A stretch of DNA of 64,000 nt from JAAGZL01 sp050291725. Its GTDB lineage: Bacteria > Pseudomonadota > Gammaproteobacteria > Chromatiales > Chromatiaceae. Under the pieces are notes generated by a model that made no database searches, was not told the origin of the DNA, and worked only from the letters and a program-made list of their open reading frames with translations. Below are positions 1-8,085 of the stretch, in pieces. A program made the position numbers and the translations under genes. The stretch spans positions 62,001 through 126,000 of the forward strand of contig JBNKKH010000027.1 of the NCBI GenBank assembly GCA_050291725.1. Reading direction: 5' to 3'. Each line of letters starts with the position of its first letter. Positions within the stretch are counted from its first letter, which is position 1.

Positions 1-549
1 ACCGGGGAGCGTACAGCCCTTAACTATCTGCAAACCCTCTCAGGAACCGCAACTCTGGCCCGCAGCTATGCTGCTGCTGTTGCTGGTACAGGGGTGCGTA
101 TTCTAGATACGCGTAAAACCATTCCTGGGTTGCGTCTGCAGCAAAAATACGCGGTTTTGTGTGGCGGTTGCTACAACCATAGAATAGGGCTGTTTGATGC
201 TATATTGATCAAGGAGAACCATATCGCTGCTGCTGGCTCAATCACCGCTGCAGTACAGGATGCGTTCAAAACATCTCCCGATTTAGAAATTGAGGTTGAG
301 GTGGAGGATATCTCTGGGCTTGAAGAGGCGATCGCTGCCGGTGCTGCTCGGATTCTGTTGGATAACTTTAGTAATGATCAGCTGAGGCAGGCGGTAGAGA
401 TTAATGCTGGTAGGTCAAGGTTGGAGGCGTCAGGCGGTATTTCGTTGGAAACAGTTAGGGCTAAAGCAGAATCTGGCGTTGATGATATCTCGGTCGGAGC
501 TCTTACCAAAGATGTAAGGGCTATAGATCTTTCGATGCTGTTTGTTTAG
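1..549 (+). CDS. nadC: Nicotinate-nucleotide pyrophosphorylase (carboxylating), 5' truncated by window edge
   Basis: The reading frame is open from base 1, so the N-terminal part lies outside the window; 182 residues are visible. They include the family landmarks GERTALNYLQTLSG, the Arg/Lys-containing LDTRKT, the NHRIGL loop, IKENH and the C-terminal ASGGI and DDISVGALT segments of the alpha/beta barrel. The enzyme converts quinolinate and PRPP to nicotinate mononucleotide in de novo NAD synthesis in the cytosol. One small oddity is CGGCYNHR, where CGGGxNHR is usual. Its stop overlaps the stop of the convergent small gene by 4 bases. Identification is secure. Confidence 0.95.
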   Translation, partial: TGERTALNYLQTLSGTATLARSYAAAVAGTGVRILDTRKTIPGLRLQQKYAVLCGGCYNHRIGLFDAILIKENHIAAAGSITAAVQDAFKTSPDLEIEVEVEDISGLEEAIAAGAARILLDNFSNDQLRQAVEINAGRSRLEASGGISLETVRAKAESGVDDISVGALTKDVRAIDLSMLFV

Positions 550-785
550 GCTTTGATGTCCAGAAGGGTTCCGATTACCTGGTCTGCTGTTTTTAGGGTT
601 TTTACATTTATAGTGGTGTATAACTCGTTCTGATGTAGCTCAACGAGTGAGCGAGTGAGGTCCTTACTGGGTGTTCCTGGTTTCATGTTTTGCACGCTGG
701 CGATTTCAGACGCATTGCGCCTAACGCCTTGCAAGCCACGCTGAATGCCCTGAAGAGCTGTTCCAGTTATTGAGTTAATCGCCAT
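546..785 (-). CDS. Small protein resembling the C-terminal end of flagellar hook/rod proteins
   Basis: 79 residues. The C-terminal half (SLVELHQNELYTTINVKTLK, then ADQVIGTLLDIKA) resembles the terminal helix of FlgE/FlgG-type axial proteins, and similar stand-alone proteins are often annotated as FlgE-like. The D0-like N-terminal helix and the bulk of a hook protein are absent, so it cannot be a normal hook subunit. No flagellar genes lie nearby. It is convergent with nadC, and the two stop codons interlock. Function unknown; the flagellar link is family resemblance only. Confidence 0.7.
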   Translation of the reverse strand: MAINSITGTALQGIQRGLQGVRRNASEIASVQNMKPGTPSKDLTRSLVELHQNELYTTINVKTLKTADQVIGTLLDIKA

Positions 786-1026
786 AGCTAATTTTTTCCT
801 CTCATAATGGAAATATAGATGCTAGCTGCAAAGATTTCTAATAGAAAAAGCCAAAATCATGACGAATTGCTAATGTTTGACGCTATTTTATGAGTTAAAT
901 GATTATTGCAGGAAAAAATAGCCGGTTTTTGGTTATGATTGAGCAGTTATTTATATGATAATAGGATTATTATTCTTATCAATTCAGTCTGTTACAGACT
1001 GTGCAACTTAAAATAAAGGAAATTTC

Positions 1027-1779
1027 ATGTCTATTCGCCAGATGTATATATCACTTCTTCTATTTGTCTGTGTAGTTCCTGCAGCACTCGCTGAAAAGGG
1101 TGAACTAAAATCTTTGGAACAGAGATTCAGCTACACCCTGGGTTATACCTTCGGCACTCAAATGAAGGGACAGATAGTAGCTATAGATAAGGACGCTTTA
1201 ATAGAAGCGATTGACGATGTGTTATCTAGCAAGAAGCCTAGATTGTCCAAAGAAGATATGACAAATGCTTTGAATGAAGTTAATGCAAAGATTGCAAAGC
1301 TAAGCGAAGAGAAGGCGCAAAAAACTCTAGAAGATGGAAAGAAGTATCTTGCAGAGAACAAAAAGAGGGAGGGTGTTGTTGTTTTGCCTAACGGTATTCA
1401 GTATCTAGTGTTAAAGAAGGGTGAGGGTGATTCACCCAAACAAGATTCTGATGTAACGGTCAACTATGTAGGAACTCGTATCAGTGGCGCAGTATTCGAT
1501 AGTTCTAAACGCCATGGTGGACCAGCAACCTTTAACTTAGGTCGAGTGATTCCTGGTTTTCGTGATGCAATATCTAAAATGAAGAAGGGCTCTAAATGGC
1601 AAGTATTTATCCCTTCGGAGTTGGCTTATGGCCAAGCAGGCTCCCCTCCGTCTATATTCCCGAATGAGACCCTGGTATTCGAGATTGAGCTGGTTTCATT
1701 TAAAAATAAGGAGACGTCGCCAAAGGATGCGAAGCCATCAGCAAAGGATGAGAAGCCGTCACCAGAGGGTGCAAAATAG
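1027..1779 (+). CDS. FKBP-type peptidyl-prolyl cis-trans isomerase (Mip/FkpA-like), exported
   Basis: 250 residues. A signal peptide (about residues 1-22, ending ALA) is followed by an alpha-helical FKBP_N dimerisation region (about 25-120, with YTLGYTFGTQ) and a C-terminal FKBP domain (about 135-228). The latter has the typical VNYVGT, GAVFDSS, VIPGFRDAI and PSELAYG motifs. The family catalyses proline isomerisation and acts as a folding helper in the periplasm. An AAAGGA Shine-Dalgarno lies 6 bases before the ATG. Unusual is a lysine/proline-rich tail with repeated PS-KD-KP units after the domain. A strong terminator follows, so the gene is probably monocistronic. Confidence 0.93.
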   Translation: MSIRQMYISLLLFVCVVPAALAEKGELKSLEQRFSYTLGYTFGTQMKGQIVAIDKDALIEAIDDVLSSKKPRLSKEDMTNALNEVNAKIAKLSEEKAQKTLEDGKKYLAENKKREGVVVLPNGIQYLVLKKGEGDSPKQDSDVTVNYVGTRISGAVFDSSKRHGGPATFNLGRVIPGFRDAISKMKKGSKWQVFIPSELAYGQAGSPPSIFPNETLVFEIELVSFKNKETSPKDAKPSAKDEKPSPEGAK

Positions 1780-1799
1780 AGTAGACAGTGCGTAAATAA

Positions 1800-1842
1800 A
1801 AAAACGCCCTGCAGAGACACTGTTTTTGCGGGGCGTTTTATT
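1800..1842 (+). terminator. Rho-independent terminator after FKBP gene
   Basis: The stem ACGCCCTGC pairs with GCGGGGCGT (one G-U pair), flanked by A-run and T-run. The flanking runs make it usable in both directions. Confidence 0.85.
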
Positions 1843-1937
1843 TGTGGTATCACTGGTTGTTTATTGGTGCTGGATGCGGTTAATACGAGCTAGTTTATAG
1901 ATCTGTGCCAACTCTCTTTGCATTAAGACTATTTGAG

Positions 1938-3413
1938 TCAGTCCGCTGGAACTGTGCGTTCCTCTGCCCAGTTACGCAACTGGTCAATTTTCTCAGCCAT
2001 GACTACTGAAAGTGGTCTGGTACGTTCTGTTTCTTCCAGCAGAATCTCTGTGTTTGCCACTATATCCTGTGCCTGAGCTGAGTAGAGACCGGAGACAATC
2101 ACCTGCTCAATCTCTGCCCCGGAAAAACCGTCACTGGCGTCTGCCAGGCGCTCCAGGTCGAAGCCGCTGGGGGCAAGATTCCTTTTGCGTAGATGAATAT
2201 TGAAGATTTTTTCCCTTATTTTGCTCTTTGGTAGGTCGATGAAAAATATCTCATCCAGCCTACCTTTGCGGATCAGTTCCGGAGGTAGTTTTTCGATGTT
2301 ATTAGAGGTGGCAACCAGAAACACGCTGGTCTTCCTCTCCGCCATCCAGGTTAACAGAGTTCCAAGCATACGCTGAGGTAGGCCGTCATCTGAACCTTCT
2401 GCAGCAATGCCTTTTTCTATTTCATCCATCCATAGTACACATGGCTCCATGATGTCGGCGGTATTCAAAGCGTGTCGAAGATTTTTTTCGGTCTCACCGT
2501 AGAATTTATTATAGAGGGCGCCAAAATCGATTCTTAACAATGGTATGCCGAAGGTGCCGGCTACTGCCTTGGCCGCCAGGCTTTTGCCGCCGCCCTGCAC
2601 CCCGAGCAGCATGATGCCCTTGGGTTTGTCTAGAGAGTTTGATTTGTCGATAAAGGCCTTGCGCCTGTGCTCTAGCCACCTCTTTAGATTCTCCTGTCCG
2701 GCTATATCTGAAAATTTTGCTGTGTCGTACTCATAGGAGATAACTCCATCGCGGCTGATCAGTTCATACTTTGCCTGCATGATGGGCGCTAAGTCATCAT
2801 GGGTGATGGCTCCGTCATCTTCGATGGCTGTGCGCACTAGCCTGCGGGCATCTGTACTGGTAATACCGGTCAGGTTGCTCGCCAGTTTCTCCATGGCTTT
2901 CCGGTCTACCTTCACTTTGCTGTTATCTTTTCTGATGGCGCTCCAATGTTTGGCCTCTTCCTGGATTAGCTGCAGAATGTCAGAGTGGTCAGGCATTTTG
3001 AGTTGGAATCTAGCCGTAAGGTGTTTCAGTTCAGAAGGGATTTTTATCTCATGGCTGAGAAAAACCAGGGTCTGGGAGAGCTGCTTATGCTTCTGTGCAA
3101 TCTCTTTGATCAGACGAATATGGATTGGATCACTAAGGTATGGGTGATAATCCAGCAGTACAAATATGCCAGGGCGTGACAATGATTTGATGTGTTTAAG
3201 GACCTCGTCAGGATCTGATGTGAATCGTTGCGGGTCGTAGTCTATTTCTAGTCGTTGCAGCCCATCGGTTATGGACCAGCGGAATAGTGGATGCTGTAGG
3301 CGCATTCCCAGTCGAGTGAAAAGCTCTAAAACTCTTAGTTCTTCCTTGGACTCGATAATTATAATCGGAGTGCGTGAGTTGAGGATTAGCTCCAGGTCGT
3401 GCAGTTCTTTCAT
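1938..3413 (-). CDS. AAA-family ATPase, Ycf46-like
   Basis: 491 residues. The N-terminal half (about 1-220) lacks a Walker A and resembles the degenerate AAA-like domain of Ycf46 proteins. The C-terminal AAA domain has Walker A GVQGGGKS (271-278), Walker B CVLWMDE (326-332), and the RKGRLDEIFF segment carrying the arginine finger region near residue 385. FtsH-like residues FSGAEIEQ are in the lid. Ycf46 proteins of cyanobacteria and proteobacteria have poorly known roles, linked to CO2 or photosynthesis regulation in cyanobacteria only. It stands alone between convergent and divergent genes. Family assignment is firm; cellular role unknown. Confidence 0.88.
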   Translation of the reverse strand: MKELHDLELILNSRTPIIIIESKEELRVLELFTRLGMRLQHPLFRWSITDGLQRLEIDYDPQRFTSDPDEVLKHIKSLSRPGIFVLLDYHPYLSDPIHIRLIKEIAQKHKQLSQTLVFLSHEIKIPSELKHLTARFQLKMPDHSDILQLIQEEAKHWSAIRKDNSKVKVDRKAMEKLASNLTGITSTDARRLVRTAIEDDGAITHDDLAPIMQAKYELISRDGVISYEYDTAKFSDIAGQENLKRWLEHRRKAFIDKSNSLDKPKGIMLLGVQGGGKSLAAKAVAGTFGIPLLRIDFGALYNKFYGETEKNLRHALNTADIMEPCVLWMDEIEKGIAAEGSDDGLPQRMLGTLLTWMAERKTSVFLVATSNNIEKLPPELIRKGRLDEIFFIDLPKSKIREKIFNIHLRKRNLAPSGFDLERLADASDGFSGAEIEQVIVSGLYSAQAQDIVANTEILLEETERTRPLSVVMAEKIDQLRNWAEERTVPAD

Positions 3414-3539
3414 ATCTATTTTTTTGATTTAGGCTTAATAATCTTAATGTATGGTCAAATTACTTTACTTTAATGTATGGGACAAGTCGCATATCAGAGT
3501 GTATATTGCGTTAAGAACTAGAACGTTGGGGAGGATTGG

Positions 3540-4877
3540 ATGCAAGCAATTAGTGATTTTATTGGAGTGATAAATGGTTATGCCTGGGGCCCATGGATGC
3601 TGGCCCTGATTCTGGGTACCGGTTTTTTCCTGATGGTTGGACTCAAGCTGATGCCGTTGTCACGTCTGGGCTACGGTTTTCGAATGCTCTGGTCTGGTCG
3701 AAAATCTGTGGGCGAGGGTGATATTGCACCGTTTAAGGCGTTGATGACTTCGCTATCTGCTACTGTAGGTACTGGTAATATCGCAGGTGTCGCCACCGCT
3801 ATCTTTACTGGTGGTCCGGGTGCCCTGTTCTGGATGTGGTGTACCGCCCTGGTAGGTATGGCCACAAAATATGCCGAGGCGGTGCTGGCCGTTCACTACC
3901 GTGAAACCGATGAGCGAGGCGACCACATCGGCGGGCCCATGTTCTACATCAAGAATGGCCTAGGCAAAAACTGGGCGTGGCTTGGTACTACTTTTGCGGT
4001 TTTCGGTGCCCTAGCCGGCTTTGGTATCGGCAACACTATTCAGGCCAACTCAGTGGCCGATGCATTGCATAGTAATTTCGCCATTGATCCATGGATAACT
4101 GGTATCGTTTTGGCCATACTGGTCGGACTAGTCTTGATTGGTGGTATCCGTCGTATTGCCGATGTCGCTGGCAAGCTAGTTCCCCTGATGGCGGTATGCT
4201 ACCTGCTGGCCGGTTTGGTTGTATTGCTGCTCAATTTCACAGCCATCCCTGGGGCCGTAGCCCTTATTGTGAAGCATGCTTTCACCCCCACTGCTGCTAC
4301 CGGGGGATTTGCTGGAGCTACAGTAATGCTGGCAATTCAATGGGGTGTGGCACGCGGTATCTTTTCCAATGAGGCCGGCTTGGGTAGTGCACCTATTGCC
4401 CACGCGGCAGCAGCCACAGACAATCCGGTGCGTCAAGGTAGCGTAGCGATGCTTGGTACCTTTATCGACACTATTGTTATCTGTTCTATCACCGGACTGG
4501 TAATTGTTATTAGCGGGGCATGGACCGGTGGGGAAAATGGTGCGCCGCTCTCAAGCGCTGCCTTCGAGAGTGCCCTGCCTGGGTTCGGTGGCTACGTGGT
4601 TACTCTGGGTCTGGCTTTGTTTGCCTTCACTACTCTGCTGGGCTGGAGCTTTTATGGCGAAAAGTGTGTGGAGTATTTGTTTGGTGTTAAATCCATTACT
4701 CCATTCCGTGTCCTATGGATTATAGCGATTCCTATCGGTGCCGTGGCCAAGCTTAGCTTCATCTGGCTGGTGGCAGATACATTGAATGCGTTGATGGCGC
4801 TGCCTAACTTGATAGCTTTGCTGCTGTTAAGTCCAGTGGTGTTTAAGCTCACTAAAGAGTACTTTGCGGATAAATAA
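3540..4877 (+). CDS. Sodium:alanine (AGCS) family amino-acid symporter
   Basis: 445 residues with about ten hydrophobic membrane segments. AGCS hallmarks are present: TSLSATVGTGNIAGVATAI, GGPGALFWMW, YAEAVLAVHYRE, GGPMFYIKNGLG and GVARGIFSNEAGLGSAPIAHAA. The family couples inward Na+ to uptake of alanine or glycine across the inner membrane; which amino acid is carried here cannot be read from sequence. A GGGGAGG Shine-Dalgarno precedes the ATG. The next gene is convergent, with a REP-like palindrome between them. Identification firm, substrate open. Confidence 0.93.
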   Translation: MQAISDFIGVINGYAWGPWMLALILGTGFFLMVGLKLMPLSRLGYGFRMLWSGRKSVGEGDIAPFKALMTSLSATVGTGNIAGVATAIFTGGPGALFWMWCTALVGMATKYAEAVLAVHYRETDERGDHIGGPMFYIKNGLGKNWAWLGTTFAVFGALAGFGIGNTIQANSVADALHSNFAIDPWITGIVLAILVGLVLIGGIRRIADVAGKLVPLMAVCYLLAGLVVLLLNFTAIPGAVALIVKHAFTPTAATGGFAGATVMLAIQWGVARGIFSNEAGLGSAPIAHAAAATDNPVRQGSVAMLGTFIDTIVICSITGLVIVISGAWTGGENGAPLSSAAFESALPGFGGYVVTLGLALFAFTTLLGWSFYGEKCVEYLFGVKSITPFRVLWIIAIPIGAVAKLSFIWLVADTLNALMALPNLIALLLLSPVVFKLTKEYFADK

Positions 4878-4895
4878 GAAGCAATCCTCATTTCT

Positions 4896-4935
4896 CTCCC
4901 TCTCCCCTTGGGGAGAGGGCTGGGGTGAGGGGGGG
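4896..4935. repeat. REP-like palindromic element
   Basis: CCCTCTCCCC and GGGGAGAGGG form a 10-bp stem with a 2-base loop, followed by GCTGGGGTGAGGGG. The same palindrome and tail recur at 47.9-48.1 kb and 55.0 kb. Here it sits between convergent genes, where such hairpins can also stop transcription or protect 3' ends. Confidence 0.8.
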
Positions 4936-4968
4936 ATAGATAATAGTTAGCGATTCTGACCTAAGTAG

Positions 4969-5523
4969 TTACTTTCCTTCCGCCAGCAACAGCTCTGCAA
5001 TCTCGCTATGCCCGTTCTTTACCGCCCAATCCAGGGCCATCATACCCTTATGATCACGAATGGACTTGTCTGCGTTATAGGTGAGTAACAGCTTAACCGT
5101 ATCCAGATGCCCTCTCTTTGCCGACCAGATCAGAGCAGTCCAGCCCTGGGTCTGTTCCTTATGATTAATCTTTGCGCCATGCAAAATCAGAAGCTCCACA
5201 ATGGCAGGGTGATTGTTCGATGCCGCCAACATTAAGGCGGTGTAACCTCCCTTATCGGTGAGGTCTACTCTGGCCTTGGTAGTGAGTAGTTGCCTTACAA
5301 TCTCTGTGTGGCCATTCAGGGCCGCTTTCATCAATGGGGTCCATTGACAGCTATCTTGAATATCAACCGGGCTATTTTCTGCTAGTAGCTTTTTAAGAGT
5401 CTGTATGTCTCCACTCTCGGCTGCAGTTACCATAGGAGGTGTGATATGGATGTCTATGTCAGTTTGTTCATCGCTGCAGCCAAACAGGAGAGTAAGGGTT
5501 AGGGTATAGATAATGCGAACCAT
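4969..5523 (-). CDS. Ankyrin-repeat lipoprotein
   Basis: 184 residues. The N-terminus is a lipoprotein signal (hydrophobic stretch ending LLFGC, so the mature protein would begin at Cys16). About four to five ankyrin repeats follow (consensus pieces WTPLMKAALNGHTEIVRQLL, YTALMLAASNNHPAIVELLI, WTALIWSAKRGHLDTVKLLL, MMALDWAVKNGHSEIAELLL). Such repeats bind protein partners; a lipid anchor places this one at the periplasmic face of a membrane. The partner is unknown. The gene is alone, convergent with the AGCS gene. Confidence 0.88.
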   Translation of the reverse strand: MVRIIYTLTLTLLFGCSDEQTDIDIHITPPMVTAAESGDIQTLKKLLAENSPVDIQDSCQWTPLMKAALNGHTEIVRQLLTTKARVDLTDKGGYTALMLAASNNHPAIVELLILHGAKINHKEQTQGWTALIWSAKRGHLDTVKLLLTYNADKSIRDHKGMMALDWAVKNGHSEIAELLLAEGK

Positions 5524-5805
5524 GCTTATTACTCATGAAGGTGTTGCCAATAAAGTTAGGTCAAGCAAATGATTGTAGCAATGATCATTCGCAATGGAGT
5601 GTTCGCGATAATGTGGACTTGTTTTATTTAGGCGGACGCCCGCCCGATTAGCGCCAAATATGAACTTGTTTGTTCAAAACATAGTAGGTAGATGGAATAG
5701 GCGCATGGATATTTTATAAGCAAGTATTTTACTTTTATTGTAATTGAAGTAAAAGTTTGGGACAATCAAAGGGGTTTTTTGAAAAGGATAGGAAAGGAAG
5801 GATCT

Positions 5806-6375
5806 ATGAATAAAATTAGGAATTATCTAGCAGCAATCTGCTTACTCATTTTAGCAAATCCATCTCACGCATATTATGGCATATCAGTAGAAGCGACAGA
5901 TATTGATTCCAGCCAAACTTTATTTAACTATGAAATAAAGACCACTTGTACTGGTAATTGTTTAGATACTATTGGAGGTGTTCCAATACCAGACTTGTTT
6001 AAAACTAATGAATTCTATCTGCCATATTTTTCTAATGCTGGGATCAGTGATATAAGCTCACCAAGTGGTTGGTCTTATGCTCTTGAACCGGGGAATGATC
6101 TCTTTGGATTAGGTAGTGGTGCTGGCGTTATTCATTGGTTCGCATTTGAAGGACAGGGATTGGATTTGGACGCAACATTAAGTGGCTTTCAGTTTACTAG
6201 TGTTGTCACTGATATTATGGATGCTTCTTTTTCGCTGGGTTATGTTAATGGTTCAGATGCTGTTGGGACTACGTCGATACCAGGATCTCCAGTGCCGATA
6301 CCGGCTGCTATTTGGTTGTTTGTCTCCGGCTTATTTGGGTTGTCTGGCCTAGCCAGATCTAGGTTATCGTCCTAA
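5806..6375 (+). CDS. Secreted protein with VPLPA-CTERM-like sorting tail
   Basis: 189 residues from the ATG at 5806, chosen because GGAAAGGAAGGA stands just upstream and a clean signal peptide (ending PSHA) follows at once; a TTG 27 bases upstream is less likely. The body has no motif I recognise and is rich in Ser, Gly and Asp. The C-terminus has the tripartite sorting-signal form: PVPIPAA, a hydrophobic helix (WLFVSGLFGLSGLA), then RSR. In other Gammaproteobacteria such VPLPA-CTERM tails are read by an exosortase-type system; none is in this window. Function unknown. Confidence 0.82.
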   Translation: MNKIRNYLAAICLLILANPSHAYYGISVEATDIDSSQTLFNYEIKTTCTGNCLDTIGGVPIPDLFKTNEFYLPYFSNAGISDISSPSGWSYALEPGNDLFGLGSGAGVIHWFAFEGQGLDLDATLSGFQFTSVVTDIMDASFSLGYVNGSDAVGTTSIPGSPVPIPAAIWLFVSGLFGLSGLARSRLSS

Positions 6376-6416
6376 GTGCCTGCCTTTTTAAGTGGGTCGT
6401 TTAAATCTTGATCCTG

Positions 6417-6737
6417 TTACCCTTCCCCAGGTGGCCCAGAGGTAGTGGGGAAGGGTGTGATTTTGGAGTAACCATCCAGCTCTAGAATTTTGCTTTGACC
6501 CTGTTTTTGCACCTGGTCAATGCGGATCACCGAGTGCATGGGAACCATGGTTCTCTCCACGCCACTGAATTCAGCTTTTAGACTCTCTTCGCCTGGGTCT
6601 ATGACCACGGATGTGGTTTCGCCGAAGATTAGTCCTTCTATCTCCACAAATCCATAGAGATCACTTTGATATACATTTTTGGCGTATAGCTCGTATACTT
6701 TGCCTTGGTTAATAAATGATATTTTATAGATTTGCAT
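6417..6737 (-). CDS. DUF1820 family protein
   Basis: 106 residues, matching the short cytosolic DUF1820 family of Gammaproteobacteria: start MQIYKISFINQGKVYELYA, then VYQSDLYGFVEIEGLIF and a middle VPMHSVIRIDQV. No catalytic motif or known role. The proline/glycine-rich end (TTSGPPGEG) is typical. It is divergent from hisI with a gap of about 100 bases, where promoters for both must lie. Confidence 0.85.
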   Translation of the reverse strand: MQIYKISFINQGKVYELYAKNVYQSDLYGFVEIEGLIFGETTSVVIDPGEESLKAEFSGVERTMVPMHSVIRIDQVQKQGQSKILELDGYSKITPFPTTSGPPGEG

Positions 6738-6843
6738 GATTTAAAATATGTGTTGTATGTGTTGAATCTAGTGCAAATATTATACTCCTAAGCTTAGGTT
6801 TATAGCCAATCATGCGAAGCCTGATCCAAGGGTGTATCATTAA

Positions 6844-7302
6844 ATGATTAATCCACACAACCGAGTAGAAGTAATGCTAAAACAGACAGAAAAATTTGCC
6901 ATTGGCGACTCCCTAGCATGGTCTGAAGTGATTGAGACTCTTCCTTTTAACGCCGACGGCCTATTGCCAGCTATCTCCCAACAGCATGATAGCGGTGAAG
7001 TTCTAATGATGGCTTGGATGAATCGCGAGTCTCTGGAAGAGACTCTGAGCACCGGCCGGGTCTGCTATTTCTCCCGTTCTCGTCAGAAGTTGTGGCGTAA
7101 GGGTGAATCTTCCGGCCAGGTACAGATGTTGAAGGAGATGCGCTTCGATTGCGATGGAGACACTATACTTCTTATAGTGGATCAGACTGGCCCTGCCTGT
7201 CACACCGGGCGGCGCAGCTGTTTTTATAATGCGGTTAAGGGAGATCGTCTGGAGGTTATCAGTGACCCCCTTATCTCGCCCGAGGAGCTTTACGGAAAAT
7301 AA
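6844..7302 (+). CDS. hisI: Phosphoribosyl-AMP cyclohydrolase
   Basis: 152 residues, the stand-alone form without the HisE domain. Landmarks are MMAWMNRESLEETL, CYFSRSRQKLWRKGE, the metal-binding DCDGDT and the zinc-site GPACHTGRRSCF. The enzyme opens the adenine ring of phosphoribosyl-AMP in step 3 of histidine synthesis. It is the first gene of a tight group with gloB (3-base gap) and pyrC. The start could also be the internal Met at 6874. The other histidine gene seen here, hisG, lies 48 kb away, so the pathway genes are scattered. Confidence 0.95.
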   Translation: MINPHNRVEVMLKQTEKFAIGDSLAWSEVIETLPFNADGLLPAISQQHDSGEVLMMAWMNRESLEETLSTGRVCYFSRSRQKLWRKGESSGQVQMLKEMRFDCDGDTILLIVDQTGPACHTGRRSCFYNAVKGDRLEVISDPLISPEELYGK

Positions 7303-7305
7303 CCG

Positions 7306-8085
7306 ATGCTGAATATTCGCCCCATACCGGCCTTTGATGACAACTATATCTGGCTGTTGCAGCAGGATGACCGGCCCCAGGTAGTAGTGGTTGATCCAGG
7401 AGATGAGACTCCGGTGTTGGAGCTACTGCGTGGTGAAGGTTTGGAGTTGGTTGCAATCTTGTTGACACATAAGCATGGAGATCACACCGGAGGGGTAGAA
7501 GATCTGCTCCAGGTCTGGCCCCATGCGGTGGTGTATGGCCCGGCAGGAGAGCCGATAAAAACCATAACCCAGCCAGCAACCGGTGGGGACCGAATTGCCC
7601 TAGACGATTTAGATGTGGAGTTCGAGGTTATGGATGTTCCAGGTCACACTGAAGGGCATCTGGCCTATTATGGCGAAGGGGTCCTGTTCTGTGGCGACAC
7701 CATGTTCGCGGCAGGCTGTGGTCGGGTTTTCAGCGGCACCCATGAACAGTTGCATGACTCTCTCCAGAAGCTTGCCGCCCTGCCTGTAGATACCCAAGTT
7801 TACTGTGCCCATGAGTACACCATGGCCAATCTAGGCTTTGCTAAGTGGGTGGAGCCGGAGAGTGCAGCGGTACAGGACCGCTTTGATCAGGCATCTGAAA
7901 TGCGCGCCAGAGGTGAACCCACGGTGCCCTCTCTGCTCCAGGAGGAGCTGGAGACCAATCCGTTTCTGCGGGTGGGGAAGCCAAATGTGATTGCTGCGGC
8001 TGAAAGATACGCTGGTAAAAAGCTCGCGCCTGGTGCAGAGGTGTTCACTGCTATACGTGACTGGAAAGACCGGGAGTACGACTGA
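7306..8085 (+). CDS. gloB: Hydroxyacylglutathione hydrolase (glyoxalase II)
   Basis: 259 residues of a metallo-beta-lactamase fold. The binuclear metal motif THKHGDHTGG is at 54-63; further ligands lie in VPGHTEGH, GDTMF and YCAHEYT. The C-terminal RVGKPNV and the HAGH-type domain (about 170-259) bind the glutathione thioester. It hydrolyses S-lactoylglutathione to lactate and glutathione in the cytosol, ending methylglyoxal detoxification. The stop overlaps the pyrC start by one base (TGATG), suggesting translational coupling. Confidence 0.95.
   Translation: MLNIRPIPAFDDNYIWLLQQDDRPQVVVVDPGDETPVLELLRGEGLELVAILLTHKHGDHTGGVEDLLQVWPHAVVYGPAGEPIKTITQPATGGDRIALDDLDVEFEVMDVPGHTEGHLAYYGEGVLFCGDTMFAAGCGRVFSGTHEQLHDSLQKLAALPVDTQVYCAHEYTMANLGFAKWVEPESAAVQDRFDQASEMRARGEPTVPSLLQEELETNPFLRVGKPNVIAAAERYAGKKLAPGAEVFTAIRDWKDREYD

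Noticed and set aside
2779..3147. 122-residue open frame on the plus strand inside the AAA ATPase gene
   Set aside because: It is antisense to a clear, well-conserved gene and its translation has no family features.
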